Below, piece after piece: positions 38,105 to 50,623 of a DNA stretch of 64,000 bases. The position numbers and the translations under genes are program-made. The notes beneath the pieces are model-generated. The model made no database searches. It was not told the DNA's origin and saw only the letters and a program-made list of their open reading frames with translations. The stretch lies in assembly GCA_051530055.1 (NCBI GenBank), contig CM121343.1, forward strand, positions 806,001 to 870,000, written 5' to 3'. Numbering within the stretch: position 1 is the stretch's first letter; each line of letters starts with the position of its first letter. The stretch comes from Neoechinorhynchus agilis. Taxonomy: Eukaryota > Acanthocephala.

Positions 38105-41100
38105 GACTATAGCAAATTCAATACGATTTCAAACTTAATGGAGTAAATACCGTAAGCGTATCCCTTCGAAAACCTATAAATCCATACTAGTCTCTTATCT
38201 TAAAGCCCATCCGCCATGCAGCTTTCAAATTCAATACGATTTCAAACTTAATGGAGTAAATACCGTAAGCGTATCCCTTCGAAAACCTATAAATCCATAC
38301 TCCTCTCTTATCTTAAAGCCCATCCGCCATGCAGCTTTCAAATTCAATACGATTTCAAACTTAATGGAGTAAATACCGTAAGCGTATCCCTTCGAAAACC
38401 TATAAATCCATACTCCTCTCTTATCTTAAAGCCCATCCGCCATGCAGCTTTCAAATTCAATACGATTTCAAACTTAATGGAGTAAATACCGTAAGCGTAT
38501 CCCTTCGAAAACCTATAAATCCATACTCCTCTCTTATCTTAAAGCCCATCCGCCATGCAGCTTTCAAATTCAATACGATTTCAAACTTAATGGAGTAAAT
38601 ACGTAAGCGTATCCCTTCGAAAACCTATAAATCCATACTCCTCTCTTATCTTAAAGCCCATCCGCCATGCAGCTTTCAAATTCAATACGATTTCAAACTT
38701 AATGGAGTAAATACCGTAAGCGTATCCCTTCGAAAACCTATAATCCATACTCCTCTCTTATCTTAAAGCCCATCCGCCATGCAGCTTTCAAATTCAATAC
38801 GATTTCAAACTTAATGGAGTAAATACCGTAAGCGTATCCCTTCGAAAACCTATAAATCCATACTCCTCTCTTATCTTAAAGCCCATCCGCCATCAGCTTT
38901 CAAATTCAATACGATTTCAAACTTAATGGAGTAAATACCGTAAGCGTATCCCTTCGAAAACCTATAAATCCATACTCCTCTCTTATCTTAAAGCCCATCC
39001 GCCATGCAGCTTTCAAATTCAATACGATTTCAAACTTAATGGAGTAAATACCGTAAGCGTATCCCTTCGAAAACCTATAAATCCATACTCCTCTCTTATC
39101 TTAAAGCCCATCCGCCATGCAGCTTTCAAATTCAATACGATTTCAAACTTAATGGAGTAAATACCGTAAGCGTATCCCTTCGAAAACCTATAAATCCATA
39201 CTCCTCTCTTATCTTAAAGCCCATCCGCCATGCAGCTTTCAAATTCAATACGATTTCAAACTTAATGGAGTAAATACCGTAAGCGTATCCCTTCGAAAAC
39301 CTATAAATCCATACTCCTCTCTTATCTTAAAGCCCATCCGCCATGCAGCTTTCAAATTCAATACGATTTCAAACTTAATGGAGTAAATACCGTAAGCGTA
39401 TCCCTTCGAAAACCTATAAATCCATACTCCTCTCTTATCTTAAAGCCCATCCGCCATGCAGCTTTCAAATTCAATACGATTTCAAACTTAATGGAGTAAA
39501 TACCGTAAGCGTATCCCTTCGAAAACCTATAAATCCATACTCCTCTCTTATCTTAAAGCCCATCCGCCATGCAGCTTTCAAATTCAATACGATTTCAAAC
39601 TTAATGGAGTAAATACCGTAAGCGTATCCCCTTCGAAAACCTATAAATCCATACTCTCTTATCTTAAAGCCCATCCGCCATGCAGCTTTCAAATTCAATA
39701 CGATTTCAAACTTAATGGAGTAAATACCGTAAGCGTATCCCTTCGAAAACCTATAAATCCATACTCCTCTCTTATCTTAAAGCCCATCCGCCATGCAGCT
39801 TTCAAATTCAATACGATTTCAAACTTAATGGAGTAAATACCGTAAGCGTATCCCTTCGAAAACCTATAAATCCATACTCCCTCTCTTATCTTAAAGCCCA
39901 TCCGCCATGCAGCTTTCAAATTCAATACGATTTCAAACTTAATGGAGTAAATACCGTTAGCGTATCCCTTCGAAAACCTATAAATCCATACTCCCTCTCT
40001 TATCTTAAAGCCCATCCGCCATGCAGCTTTCAAATTCAATACGATTTCAAACTTAATGGAGTAAATACCGTAAGCGTATCCCTTCGAAAACCTATAAATC
40101 CATACTCCTCTCTTATCTTAAAGCCCATCCGCCATGCAGCTTTCAAATTCAATACGATTTCAAACTTAATGGAGTAAATACCGTAAGCGTATCCCTTCGA
40201 AAACCTATAAATCCATACTCCTCTCTTATCTTAAAGCCCATCCGCCATGCAGCTTTCAAATTCAATACGATTTCAAACTTAATGGAGTAAATACCGTAAG
40301 CGTATCCCTTCGAAAACCTATAAATCCATACTCCTCTCTTATCTTAAAGCCCATCCGCCATGCAGCTTTCAAATTCAATACGATTTCAAACTTAATGGAG
40401 TAAATACCGTAAGCGTATCCCTTCGAAAACCTATAAATCCATACTCCTCTCTTATCTTAAAGCCCATCCGCCATGCAGCTTTCAAATTCAATACGATTTC
40501 AAACTTAATGGAGTAAATACCGTAAGCGTATCCCTTCGAAAACCTATAAAATCCATACTCCTCTCTTATCTTAAAGCCCATCCGCCATGCAGCTTTCAAA
40601 TTCAATACGATTTCAAACTTAATGGAGTAAATACCGTAAGCGTATCCCTTCGAAAACCTATAAATCCATACTCCTCTCTTATCTTAAAGCCCATCCGCCA
40701 TGCAGCTTTCAAATTCAATACGATTTCAAACTTAATGGAGTAAATACCGTAAGCGTATCCCTTCGAAAACCTATAAATCCATACTCCTCTCTTATCTTAA
40801 AGCCCATCCGCCATGCAGCTTTCAAATTCAATACGATTTCAAACTTAATGGAGTAAATACCGTAAGCGTATCCCTTCGAAAACCTATAAATCCATACTCC
40901 TCTCTTATCTTAAAGCCCATCCGCCATGCAGCTTTCAAATTCAATACGATTTCAAACTTAATGGTAAATACCGTAAGCGATCCCTTCGAAAACCTATAAA
41001 TCCATACTCCTCTCTTATCTTAAAGCCCATCCGCCATGCAGCTTTCAAATTCAATACGATTTCAAACTTAATGGAGTAAATACCGTAAGCGTATCCCTTC

Positions 41101-42037
41101 GAAAACCTATAAATCCATACTCCTCTCTTATCTTAAAGCCCATCCGCCATGCAGCTTTCAAATTCAATACGATTTCAAACTTAATGGAGTAAATACCGTA
41201 AGCGTATCCCTTCGAAAACCTATAAATCCATACTCCTCTCTCAGCTTTCAAATTCAATACGATTTCAAACTTAATGGAGTAAATACCGTAAGCGTATCCC
41301 TTCGAAAACCTATAAATCCATACTCCTCTCTTATCTTAAAGCCCATCCGCCATGCAGCTTTCAAATTCAATACGATTTCAAACTTAATGGAGTAAATACC
41401 GTAAGCGTATCCCTTCGAAAACCTATAAATCCATACTCCTCTCTTATCTTAAAGCCCATCCGCCATGCAGCTTTCAAATTCAATACGATTTCAAACTTAA
41501 TGGAGTAAATACCGTAAGCGTATCCCTTCGAAAACCTATAAATCCATACTCCTCTCTTATCTTAAAGCCCATCCGCCATGCAGCTTTCAAATTCAATACG
41601 ATTTCAAACTTAATGGAGTAAATACCGTAAGCGTATCCCTTCGAAAACCTATAAATCCATACTCCTCTCTTATCTTAAAGCCCATCCGCCATGCAGCTTT
41701 CAAATTCAATACGATTTCAAACTTAATGGAGTAAATACCGTAAGCGTATCCCTTCGAAAACCTATAAATCCATACTCCTCTCTTATCTTAAAGCCCATCC
41801 GCCATGCAGCTTTCAAATTCAATACGATTTCAAACTTAATGGAGTAAATACCGTAAGCGTATCCCTTCGAAAACCTATAAATCCATACTCCTCTATCTTA
41901 AAGCCCATCCGCCATGCAGCTTTCAAATTCAATACGATTTCAAACTTAATGGAGTAAATACCGTAAGCGTATCCCTTCGAAAACCTATAAATCCATACTC
42001 CTCTCTTATCTTAAAGCCCATCCGCCATGCAGCTTTG
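38105..42037. repeat. 112-bp satellite, about 35 tandem copies
   Basis: AAATTCAATACGATTTCAAA recurs every 112 bp (for example unit starts 38221 and 38333). Each unit continues through TAAATACCGTAAGCGTATCC, CTTCGAAAACCTATAAATCC and CTTAAAGCCCATCCGCCATG. Copies are nearly identical, with only scattered single-base indels (for example near 38600, 38740, 40970) and one unit truncated by about 30 bp near 41241. Because 112 is not a multiple of three, the minus-strand frames across the array change frame each unit, so it is not a coding repeat. Confidence 0.96.
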
Positions 42038-42871
42038 CATTGTGGAGCACTAATTCCGAATTGAAGTGAATACGGTGCCCTAATCAGAGATGATAACTTT
42101 GATATCGGTACCTGTGTAGATAACCACCATCTTATCAAAACGAAATATCAGTGCCTAAAATGCGGTAAGCTTTCGGTTTTACTCGCCATATCTTATTTAG
42201 ACTATTGATGATTTTTTACGTGATAATGTTCAAGTTTTTCGGACTACAATACCAACAACGAATTAGAATTGGACATGGTCAAATGCAAAACGTGATCGCA
42301 TTCCTCCAATTCCAAAGTGATTACAATGCAATAAATGCAAGTCAATTCGCTAAGTATTTAATAATCATCAACATGCCAAGTCTAAAGCTCCACGTGAGTC
42401 GTGCTTTATAACAGTAGCGAACTTTGCCAATAAAATGTATAGGTTCTAAAGGCAGCGATTAAATTGTCAAGAAAGGACAAAAACGAACAAAGCTTATTAA
42501 TTTATTCCGTAAGATTTTTAGTCATCTCAAGTGTAGATAGATCAGACCTTTAAATTCTGATGCAGGAGTTTTTAGCACTTGTTTTTCTCGAAAAAATCAC
42601 GCAAATAGTATAATAAAGAGTAGCACATTCAATGTTTAGATGATAAGGAAAAGGTTTTTGTTACTCGGTATTATTTGTATGATTTTATTTAAAGTCAACT
42701 GAGATAGAAGACTGCAGTTTTTCAAAGATCGTCGTGCTCGGAATTTTCTAAATTATAAACCATTTAAGTATATTAATCTTGCACAGATTTCGAAAATAGT
42801 GCTCGTTGAAAAATCCGGTGATATATTGTTAGTATGTAAAATCATCAAGGGAAAGTCTTTTGGGATGATAA

Positions 42872-43025
42872 AATTAGAGATGTGGTATGATCTGAATCCC
42901 CTGGATCGAGAAATATTTGATTGAATTGAGATAGATATAGTCGATTAGATTGATTTACAATTAAATGATGAAGCGAGGCTTCCATTTTCGAAATATCTCA
43001 ATAAAATATTTTCAATTCGGATGGG
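42872..43025. mobile_element. MITE-like repeat, inverted copy of 6335-6485
   Basis: Reads ATGATCTGAATCCCCTGGAT, then TAGTCGATTAGATTGATTTA and AAATGATGAAGCGAGGCTTC, the reverse complement of the element in the last BTBD10 intron with few differences. Both end near a GGGGG / CCCCC-containing edge. Confidence 0.75.
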
Positions 43026-43799
43026 GGGGTTGAAAGGGAACTCTCATTGTATGTTTTACATATCAAAAATTATTTACAGCCCAAGTGGGATCTTAGCAAA
43101 TATGCATTCATGAGTAATGTTTTGTATGCTGAATTACAAAGGAAACGATATATATTTGATTAAATGTTATTTGCTTTCAGGAAGTACTGCAAGAAATTTA
43201 AACTAGTGAGTTGAATTCTACTAGAACAATGATAAATAGTCAGACATTTCTTTGAGCAATATCGATAGCTTTCACCACATTACTCTTGTTATGGCCATCG
43301 ATTTTGACGAATAAACTAATTAGTAATTTTTTGTTGTTGGTTGAGTAATTATAATTTGACTGTAAGCTTGCAGGGAAACTAATAATCATGTTGGATAAAA
43401 CCTTCAAATGTATATTCTTCATTTATCGGCGGATATGATCTATTTATTTTAAAAATAGCATATCTAATTCAATTTTATTTGATATAGTGGATATAATAAA
43501 ATAGTTGCATGATTCATTATTCATTCCCAATTTTCACTCTAGATGATTACAAGGCTACGTTTCCCTTAGATATCATTCATTTGTACAATTCAGAAGCTTA
43601 CGCATAACTCGTGTAACAATTGTTGTTCACTTGAATGGAGATAAATTGTCTCTTGAGATATGCAACCCATTTTCCAAGTTACTGATTTGTCTCGGATTCA
43701 TTTAATCCAATCAATAACACTATTTCTGATGAGTATATGCTTTACAGTGATCGATGCTATCCCGATCCCCTTTTCTACTTTCCCATACTTAGAATTATT

Positions 43800-43922
43800 T
43801 TTTAGGTCTTCACCCGGTAAAGAGTTTATTAAAACGTTTCGAACCTCAACAAACAAATTGGTCATGAATCCGACGAACTTTGAATAGTTTTTAATAGGCT
43901 CTTTACCGGATGAAGACCTCAC
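43800..43922. mobile_element. Inverted-repeat element (TCTTCACC-GGTAAAGAG family)
   Basis: Arms AGGTCTTCACCCGGTAAAGA (43804 onward) and TCTTTACCGGATGAAGACCT (ending 43919) are imperfect inverted repeats. The interior resembles the elements at 7408-7575 and 61100-61200. Confidence 0.6.
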
Positions 43923-45103
43923 ATACCGACATCTCCCATACTTATTAAGGTTCTGAATAGTCATTTTATTAGTGGAACAACTTCTGCAATCAAGTAAAAT
44001 CCAGTCTCGCGAAATCTTTTATAATTTGGGTGTTCACTGCCAAGATTGGCATATTTAAAAACGGTTTTCCAATTACAAGTCTCTAAGCAGCGCATTCCAC
44101 GGTTGCGGTATTTAGGCGGATTTCCTCAATCACATTTCGTACGTTTCCAGTCCAATCAACTTCCATAGAATGTTAAAATATAGTCGTAATTGACTCTTAA
44201 GATTCATATTTGTGTGCGCTTGTGCCCGAATTATATCTATGATATTTTTTAGTACCTCTAAAGTAGCCGAGAGTAAGATAACGAGTAGCAACTTATTTTG
44301 TATACTTCGAACACTGAACACGCATTTCAAAAGAAATGGTCTGCAATAAAATCGTAAATGTATTTTTCCTGGTACTCATAAAATAAAAGAGTTTTGCGAC
44401 CCTTCTCACGATCAAGACCAATATGACAGACTTCTTTTGCCATCTTAAATGTTTAAAGAGACTTTGATTTTAGTTTACTGGTGTTACATCCTTTGATCAC
44501 ATTGTTGGATATAATTATGCGAGTCAATTTTAATAATAGGCAAACTTGTTGTAATGAGAAATAGGCTGGTTAAACCTCTTATCACTTAGATTTATACTTC
44601 AATTCCTTTTCTGTTTCTCACTGACGCAAAATGCCACTTCCACAGGAAGTCCTTTTATTTCATTCGGAAGTTCTGCCAACCATTTTGCTTCCAAAAACGT
44701 TATGTATTTTTAAATTGCAGTGCATGTGATTCCTTGCTTCAAACAATCACGTTGCCGTAGCATTACTCAATAAACTCATATCACTTGGAGACAACTTTAT
44801 TTTCTAAAGAAGGATAAAAGCATTTTAAAGGCGCTTTGACGATAAGGAACAAACGATCTTATGTTTGAGCATCACGGTACTCTTCATTAAATGGACCATT
44901 GTAAAAAAAATAGCAAAATTATGAGATCATCCAGAGACCAATCGCTTTTTCCATTAAAAAATTAATGTTCCCACCACGCTGGCGATATTTTTAACATTCA
45001 TAATATTTTCACGGGCCAACATCTACGTCCCTTTATGTGGCAAAGGACTATTAATGTTGTAAAGAAGTTGTTCATGGATATATTTTGTTTTGTGATTGTG
45101 AAA

Positions 45104-45244
45104 TTAGAGATTAATTCCCTTTCACATAACATTTGGTCCGTCTCGCCGGACTTCTTCAGGTCTAAAAGGTAGTACAGAGTGCCTAAGAACTCTGACGAGC
45201 CGGACGAAATATTGTGTGAAAGGGAATTGATAAATTAATCTCTA
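45104..45244. mobile_element. 141-bp inverted-repeat element
   Basis: Terminal arms of about 50 bp: TAGAGATTAATTCCCTTTCA on the left; on the right the complement of GTGTGAAAGGGAATTGAT and TTAATCTCTA. The arms also share the TCGTCCGGCTCGTC-type text near the centre. Non-coding, non-autonomous. Confidence 0.75.
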
Positions 45245-46662
45245 TTTTTGCTCGTAATGTATTTCGATTTTTCCCTTTTTTTATCTATTATTGCCTTCAT
45301 TTGAGACATTTTTAGGTACTTGACACATTGGATCGTCCATGACAAGTGCTTCGGCTTCATTTAGGTTTTATATAATACTTGAAAAGTTCATCTGAATCAT
45401 GTCTTTTCTAAACAGTTTTAAGCAAAATTTGCCAGCTTATTCATATTAATAACCCGCAAAACAGGGAGTTCAAATGTCGCTCAACATCATGTTTATTTAA
45501 TTACTTATTGTCGATAGGATAGTGTTTATGGCATTTTAAAGGGTCAATGATTAATCTCGACTTTGCTATTCGAACTTGGAATACAATAAAATTTTGTTAG
45601 TAGTGTTTTTCTGACGGTTTTAATAAAACTGTTTCAATTTCTCAATAGAAAGCTTGTGCCTCCTATATGATTTGGAATTTTAAAGATTGTTACTAGTAAT
45701 TTTAAGCGAAAATATGAATCTCTGCTAAGCTTTAATGAATGTTCAATGAATAAAACCTTAAGCAAGGTAGTATACTGAAGGATTTTTTTCTGCTGTATGC
45801 ATTTGGGTTTTCCAAAGCACCCATTTCTGAGCTTCGTTGAAAAGACAAGTTTGCCGCCGTATGTGCGGAAAGCATTGTGAGTACGTTGAGCAGTTCGACG
45901 TGCTAAGGTTTGGCAATTCATTGATCCATCATAGTAGCCACACCGCTTGGAAATTCTTGGATTATTTTCAGATTATAATTAGTGTCCATATTCACCTTGC
46001 CGGTTTAAAGTCTATTGACATGTCACTTAAATTTACTCATTTTAGTTGCATTTTATAGTTGATTTTTGTTTCAAAAGTCACCGACATTTAATATGTTTGT
46101 GATCTTCTCAAAATAATTGTACCTGTCGATTGTTGGATACCCCTGTGGCATAGATAGAATTACCACCTGAAAGGTTTCTTTTACCCCAATAGCACTGTTA
46201 ATGGCATCAAATAACAGAATAACTAATCAGACGGAGATGGTGGAACAGAGGAGGAAATTTTTTTTGCATAATAATATCACTTCATACCTACGGAGAAATC
46301 CAACGCCGCCAAAAGAGAGCGACATACCGTTCGGACAATTTAAAGCAATAATAACTAAAAATGGTTAATTATTTTTGTAGTGCCCTTGAGCTGAAGATAT
46401 AAGATCGTATGTTTTTGTTATATTTTTACTAATTCACTTAGGTTTTTGAAAAATTGATTAAGTTTCACTTATAGAACTACTACTACTACTACCTCTAAAC
46501 TCTACATCCTCACAAACTACGCACTTTTCAACACTCTTACGCTTGCTCATACAATTAATCACACCTTCGAATTCGCTATATACTTATGAAGCCACCTTTG
46601 AACACTCACAGTGCCTTGAACATTTAAGAGTTTGCTAATTGATTGAGTAATTACTTTAAGAT

Positions 46663-49600
46663 ATGTCCGCAATGTCTAGTGAAAGATCTAACTTGATTGA
46701 AAAATTCCGTGACCATGTGAATTCGAAACGTGAGCGGATTTTAGTTTCAAAGCTCACTATAATTCACTTGACGACTTTAGCGATCATAGCAGCGGAAATC
46801 AATAAGGCCAATGCTCTTATTTTTTTGACCAACGATGAATACGTTTTTGCGATCCTTTCACGTGCAAAATTCAATTTGACTAAAGCTTGTGAAATTCTGA
46901 AAAGTTCGTTAAAATGGCGAAACGAATTCGGACCAAAAAGTTTGTCATTGTTTTAAAGGTATTTTCTTTATTTCACACTTAGACATTGCATTTACGGCGA
47001 AGGACAGTGTACTGATCGAAAAAGGAGTGTTCTACATACATGGAACATCTAAGCAGGGGAATCGAATATGTGAGTAGTATATGAGTTGAGGACCTCTTAA
47101 ATACGAATGGTCAAGTTCGATTTGATGTATCAAAGTTTGATAAAAGAGTTCACAAAAAAAAGTCATATCAGCGCTTGATAGTTTATTTGCTTGAAAAACA
47201 CTTGGACGATCTAAATAGACCTTTGTTATTTTTGTTTAATCTAACTGGATCTGGTCTGAATCAAGTGGTAAAAATACTCGGTTATTTTCCCATGCAACTC
47301 CCACATAATTAGGATTTCGAGCTTATTCGATTTTTGAAATCCTGCTTCGAGGAATACTATCCACACCTTTTTGGTAAGAATGTATACATCTTGATTTGCT
47401 TTATTAAATCTGAACACTTCATGATTTAGAGCAAATTATTGCGTATGACATGCCATGGATTATGAACGCTGCTTGGGCAGTAGTGAGCGGATGGCTAGAA
47501 CCGGAAGCTGTATGCAAAATACAATTCGTGAATTCTGAGACTGCCCTTGATTTCATCGACGAAGTCTCACTACCTCTTCAAATGGGTGGCAATGTAAGTA
47601 TTAAATCCATTTTTGCCTTGGGCTATAGCTCTAATGTGCAACTATTGCATGAAAACGCTATTCCAATGTCTGTGCAATTGTGCCTTACTGCTCTTTCCTC
47701 CACTGCATTCCATTAAAAATTTCTCTCAGACGGAAAAGAAGGATCCGTATCTAAGACTCATTGTTCTTTGGTTTGGGTACTTAATTAATATAAGAATCCT
47801 TGCAGTAGCGCCAGCCTTTTGATTTGGATGTGATAAGGTCGAAACTTACTGTGTTGTACCCGTAAAGCACAATCTTGGAACAATTTCCTTTAAATTCGGT
47901 TTCCTCTAAGTTAAAATCAAATCAGACGAAATGTGTATTTTTAAACAAAATAACTTGGATTATCAAGGCGTCCTGGGATTATAGAGTCGCGAGGAAGTGC
48001 ACCATCATCAGTCATCCAAAAAAAGTTTCAGTTACTTCATATTCTTGTAAAGATGTTCATTATTTGTTTTTTTTGTGGCGAATTATCCAGTAATTGATCG
48101 ATTTCTATCATTTGCAAGTTTTGCTCGCCGGATCGCCATTCCCAATTGAGCAATCATAAAAAATTTATATCACTAACCCGAAGGCTTTAAATCACTCAGA
48201 TTATTCCTGGGAATGCACCTTATTGGCATGTTTCGTTGAAGGCGATTTCGTAATGTAGTATCAAGCTTTGAACTAACAAAATAAACGAAATTGTAGTCAA
48301 GATGCAAGATAACACGTTCATCTCAATAATGGACAAATCTACCTTTACCATTTTTGATTTAATGCAGATCCGTGCATCCATTTACCAGCTTTGTTGGCTC
48401 TCCTATAATATTTTGTGCTTCAGTTTCACATTTTTGAACATACAAGCGAATTCGAAGCACATGATTTATTGAACAATCGGGACCAAATTAGAGTGTGTGG
48501 TGGATCCATCTCGCAAATTCTACAATTTTGAATCCGCTAATATATTTTCGATTGTTCACCATTTAGAAAACGGAAAAATACTCGAATTCCTTCCACAAAA
48601 ACCCCATAGATTAGTGCTAGAAAAAGATTAGACATTTCCTTTCCACGTCTGGCCTATATAGGCATCGTACTTTGCAACTCATAACAAAAGTGGACAAGTC
48701 CTAATGTAGTTATGAAATATTAAAATTGCCCCTCTAAATGCAATTAATCTAAAAATGTTAAACATACAATTGGAAAAACTGCAGACCAGGTAACAAAATA
48801 TTCTATTGAATTCACGCCGTATATTTATTTTCTAAAAGTTCATATGAAGGGATCTTCTTCAAAATCGATATTTCAGTTGGAATAGTGAACAAGTTTTCTA
48901 TTTTGAAGAAGACACAATCTAGGTTCAAACCTTGCGAAGTGATCAAATTATAATAGAATTGCTTATAAGATTTAAAATTAATTGATGTTTCTCTATCCAT
49001 AATCACGGATTTTTCGCATTTTAAAAAGGTATATTGGATTTAGAATAAGTTCTATGGTGCTGTTTCGTTGTTTTTGAATTTTAGGCGTCCATGCCGTTTA
49101 TATATAATTGCTTCGTTCTTATTGGTTCTTAGTGTATAAAATTGTTATCTGGAAAAATTAATAAAACAAATTTTTTTTGTCAAAAATAATTAAATGCAAT
49201 TTTGTGTTCCTTGGGTATTTCATAAAGTGGAATTTTAAGGACTAGAAAATATTTGCGATGATAATAGTGATACAATTTCCGCCTTATAGTGGCTTCTTGG
49301 CACTGAAAATTGTGATTTATGATGCTATCTTTGATGCTAGATTAATATTGCAAACTTGAAAAATGGATTCCGAGTAAAATTCCTTTCAAAAAATTGCAGA
49401 GATGAACAATCCATTACTTAAAGGTAAATTTGATCACATTTAGTGCCTAAGAAAGTCTAATTGTCAAGTTTAAAGGATTTAATTTTTTTTAAGCTAGCAA
49501 TATTATTTTCGAGGCTATGCGACTTTTACGCTCTCTGACAATCGTCGAAAAAATATCGCATGGTACAATTTAACTTTTTTTTTAAAAAAATATAAAGTCA

Positions 49601-50623
49601 AAGTCAGAAAGCTATCTTTTTAGGATATGTATATATATTCCGGTGATCCGTACAATGAAAATGAACTCGACATTTATCACCTTCGTGCGAGAGAAGGTAT
49701 TGTAAGGGATCACCCCTTAGCGTGGCCCTTGAGTGAGACATTTAAAAATAAGGTATAGAATTTTAAGACTTGTGACAGAAGTGTCCACTGCTATTTGAAA
49801 GGTTACGGATTCAAACATTGTAAATTATAATCAGGACACGGTGGCCACTAGTGATGATGAATTGTTCGAAGGTCAAAAATCTAAACCAGTTGAATTTTAT
49901 ACAAGAAAGAGATTCATGACTTCAAGGGAACAGGCTGAAGAACGTAACCCGCGAAATGTTAGCTTCGTCAACATTAAAAATGAAGAAAAAGATTCCAGTA
50001 CCCTTTGCGGTTACACCATGCCGGCTATTGAAAACGAAGTACATAAACCACTAAACATCCCCACTAAGAATCGAACAAGTACAGCTTCCGCAATAAAAGA
50101 GTATCTTGTTATAAGGTGAGATTTTTATTTTCGAAGCCCACTTACTAGTGCAACGCCAGACCTGCTAATGTTATAACGATGCAAGTAGACAAATCTACCA
50201 TTTCGACTCCTCCCCAGATCATATCGCTGACAAATACTGGAACGTCTTCTATTATCTTCAAGGTTTTTTGAAACTATTGTTCGGTTGCCATTTCCCTACA
50301 GTTTATAGATTAGAACAACATCTTCTCAGAAATTCAGATTTAGCCAAGCCACTGGAATTATATGTCCTTATGGATCTATAAAGATACGCATGTATTTAAG
50401 CAAAGGTGAGTTTAATCGCGATCTAAGCCATAAATTTTTATGGAATGTAGATGCGTTCAATGTCAAACACATGGATGAACAAAGTATCGATAAATTGCAA
50501 ATATTGTACAAGAAAATCGATGACGCAAATTTGGATACAGACGAATTTTGGAAAACGATTGATTTAGAAAACGTTCACGAATATAGGTATTGGGGATTGC
50601 ATTCGGGTGGTGGTGGTGGTTAG
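46663..50623 (+). CDS. MOSPD2: MOSPD2-like CRAL-TRIO + MSP domain protein (9 exons)
   Basis: Exons: 46663-46939, 46983-47069, 47116-47267, 47313-47373, 47430-47593, 49624-49752, 49802-50115, 50160-50262 and 50309-50623. They sum to 1602 nt, giving 533 residues. The N-terminal half is CRAL-TRIO: ILSRAKFNLTKACEILKSSL, GVFYIHGTSKQGNR, LIRFLKSCFEEYYPHLF and IIAYDMPWIMNAAWAVVSGW. After a long acidic linker comes an MSP domain: EYLVIRPANVITMQVDKST, LTNTGTSSIIFKIRTTSSQK and ICPYGSIKIRMYLSK, followed by DTDEFWKTIDLENVHEYR as in MOSPD2. In animals MOSPD2 tethers the ER to other organelles by binding FFAT motifs with its MSP domain. No C-terminal membrane anchor is seen here: the frame ends in a Gly run. 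A possible donor at about 50587 leaves room for an anchor exon that I could not find. Exon 1 uses a weak GTTTGT donor. Confidence 0.9.
47594..49623 (+). other. Long MOSPD2 intron, nothing recognised
   Basis: A 2.0-kb AT-rich intron between the CRAL-TRIO and linker exons, in a gene whose other introns are 36-56 nt. Only short unsupported frames on either strand. Confidence 0.6.

Larger units (their letters stand above)
42038..46662. other. Gene-poor stretch with several small inverted-repeat elements
   Basis: No gene is convincingly supported over 4.6 kb. Contained elements are listed separately at 42872, 43800 and 45104. A plus-strand frame at 43660-43887 begins with a hydrophobic segment but runs into an inverted-repeat element. 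Frames at 42205-42411 and 45634-45921 have no recognisable content. Confidence 0.35.

Noticed and set aside
38105-42037. Protein repeats on the minus strand (MNLKAAWRMGFKIREEYGF-type)
   Set aside because: The 112-bp period shifts frame each unit; the 60-114-codon frames exist only where single-base indels happen to restore it.
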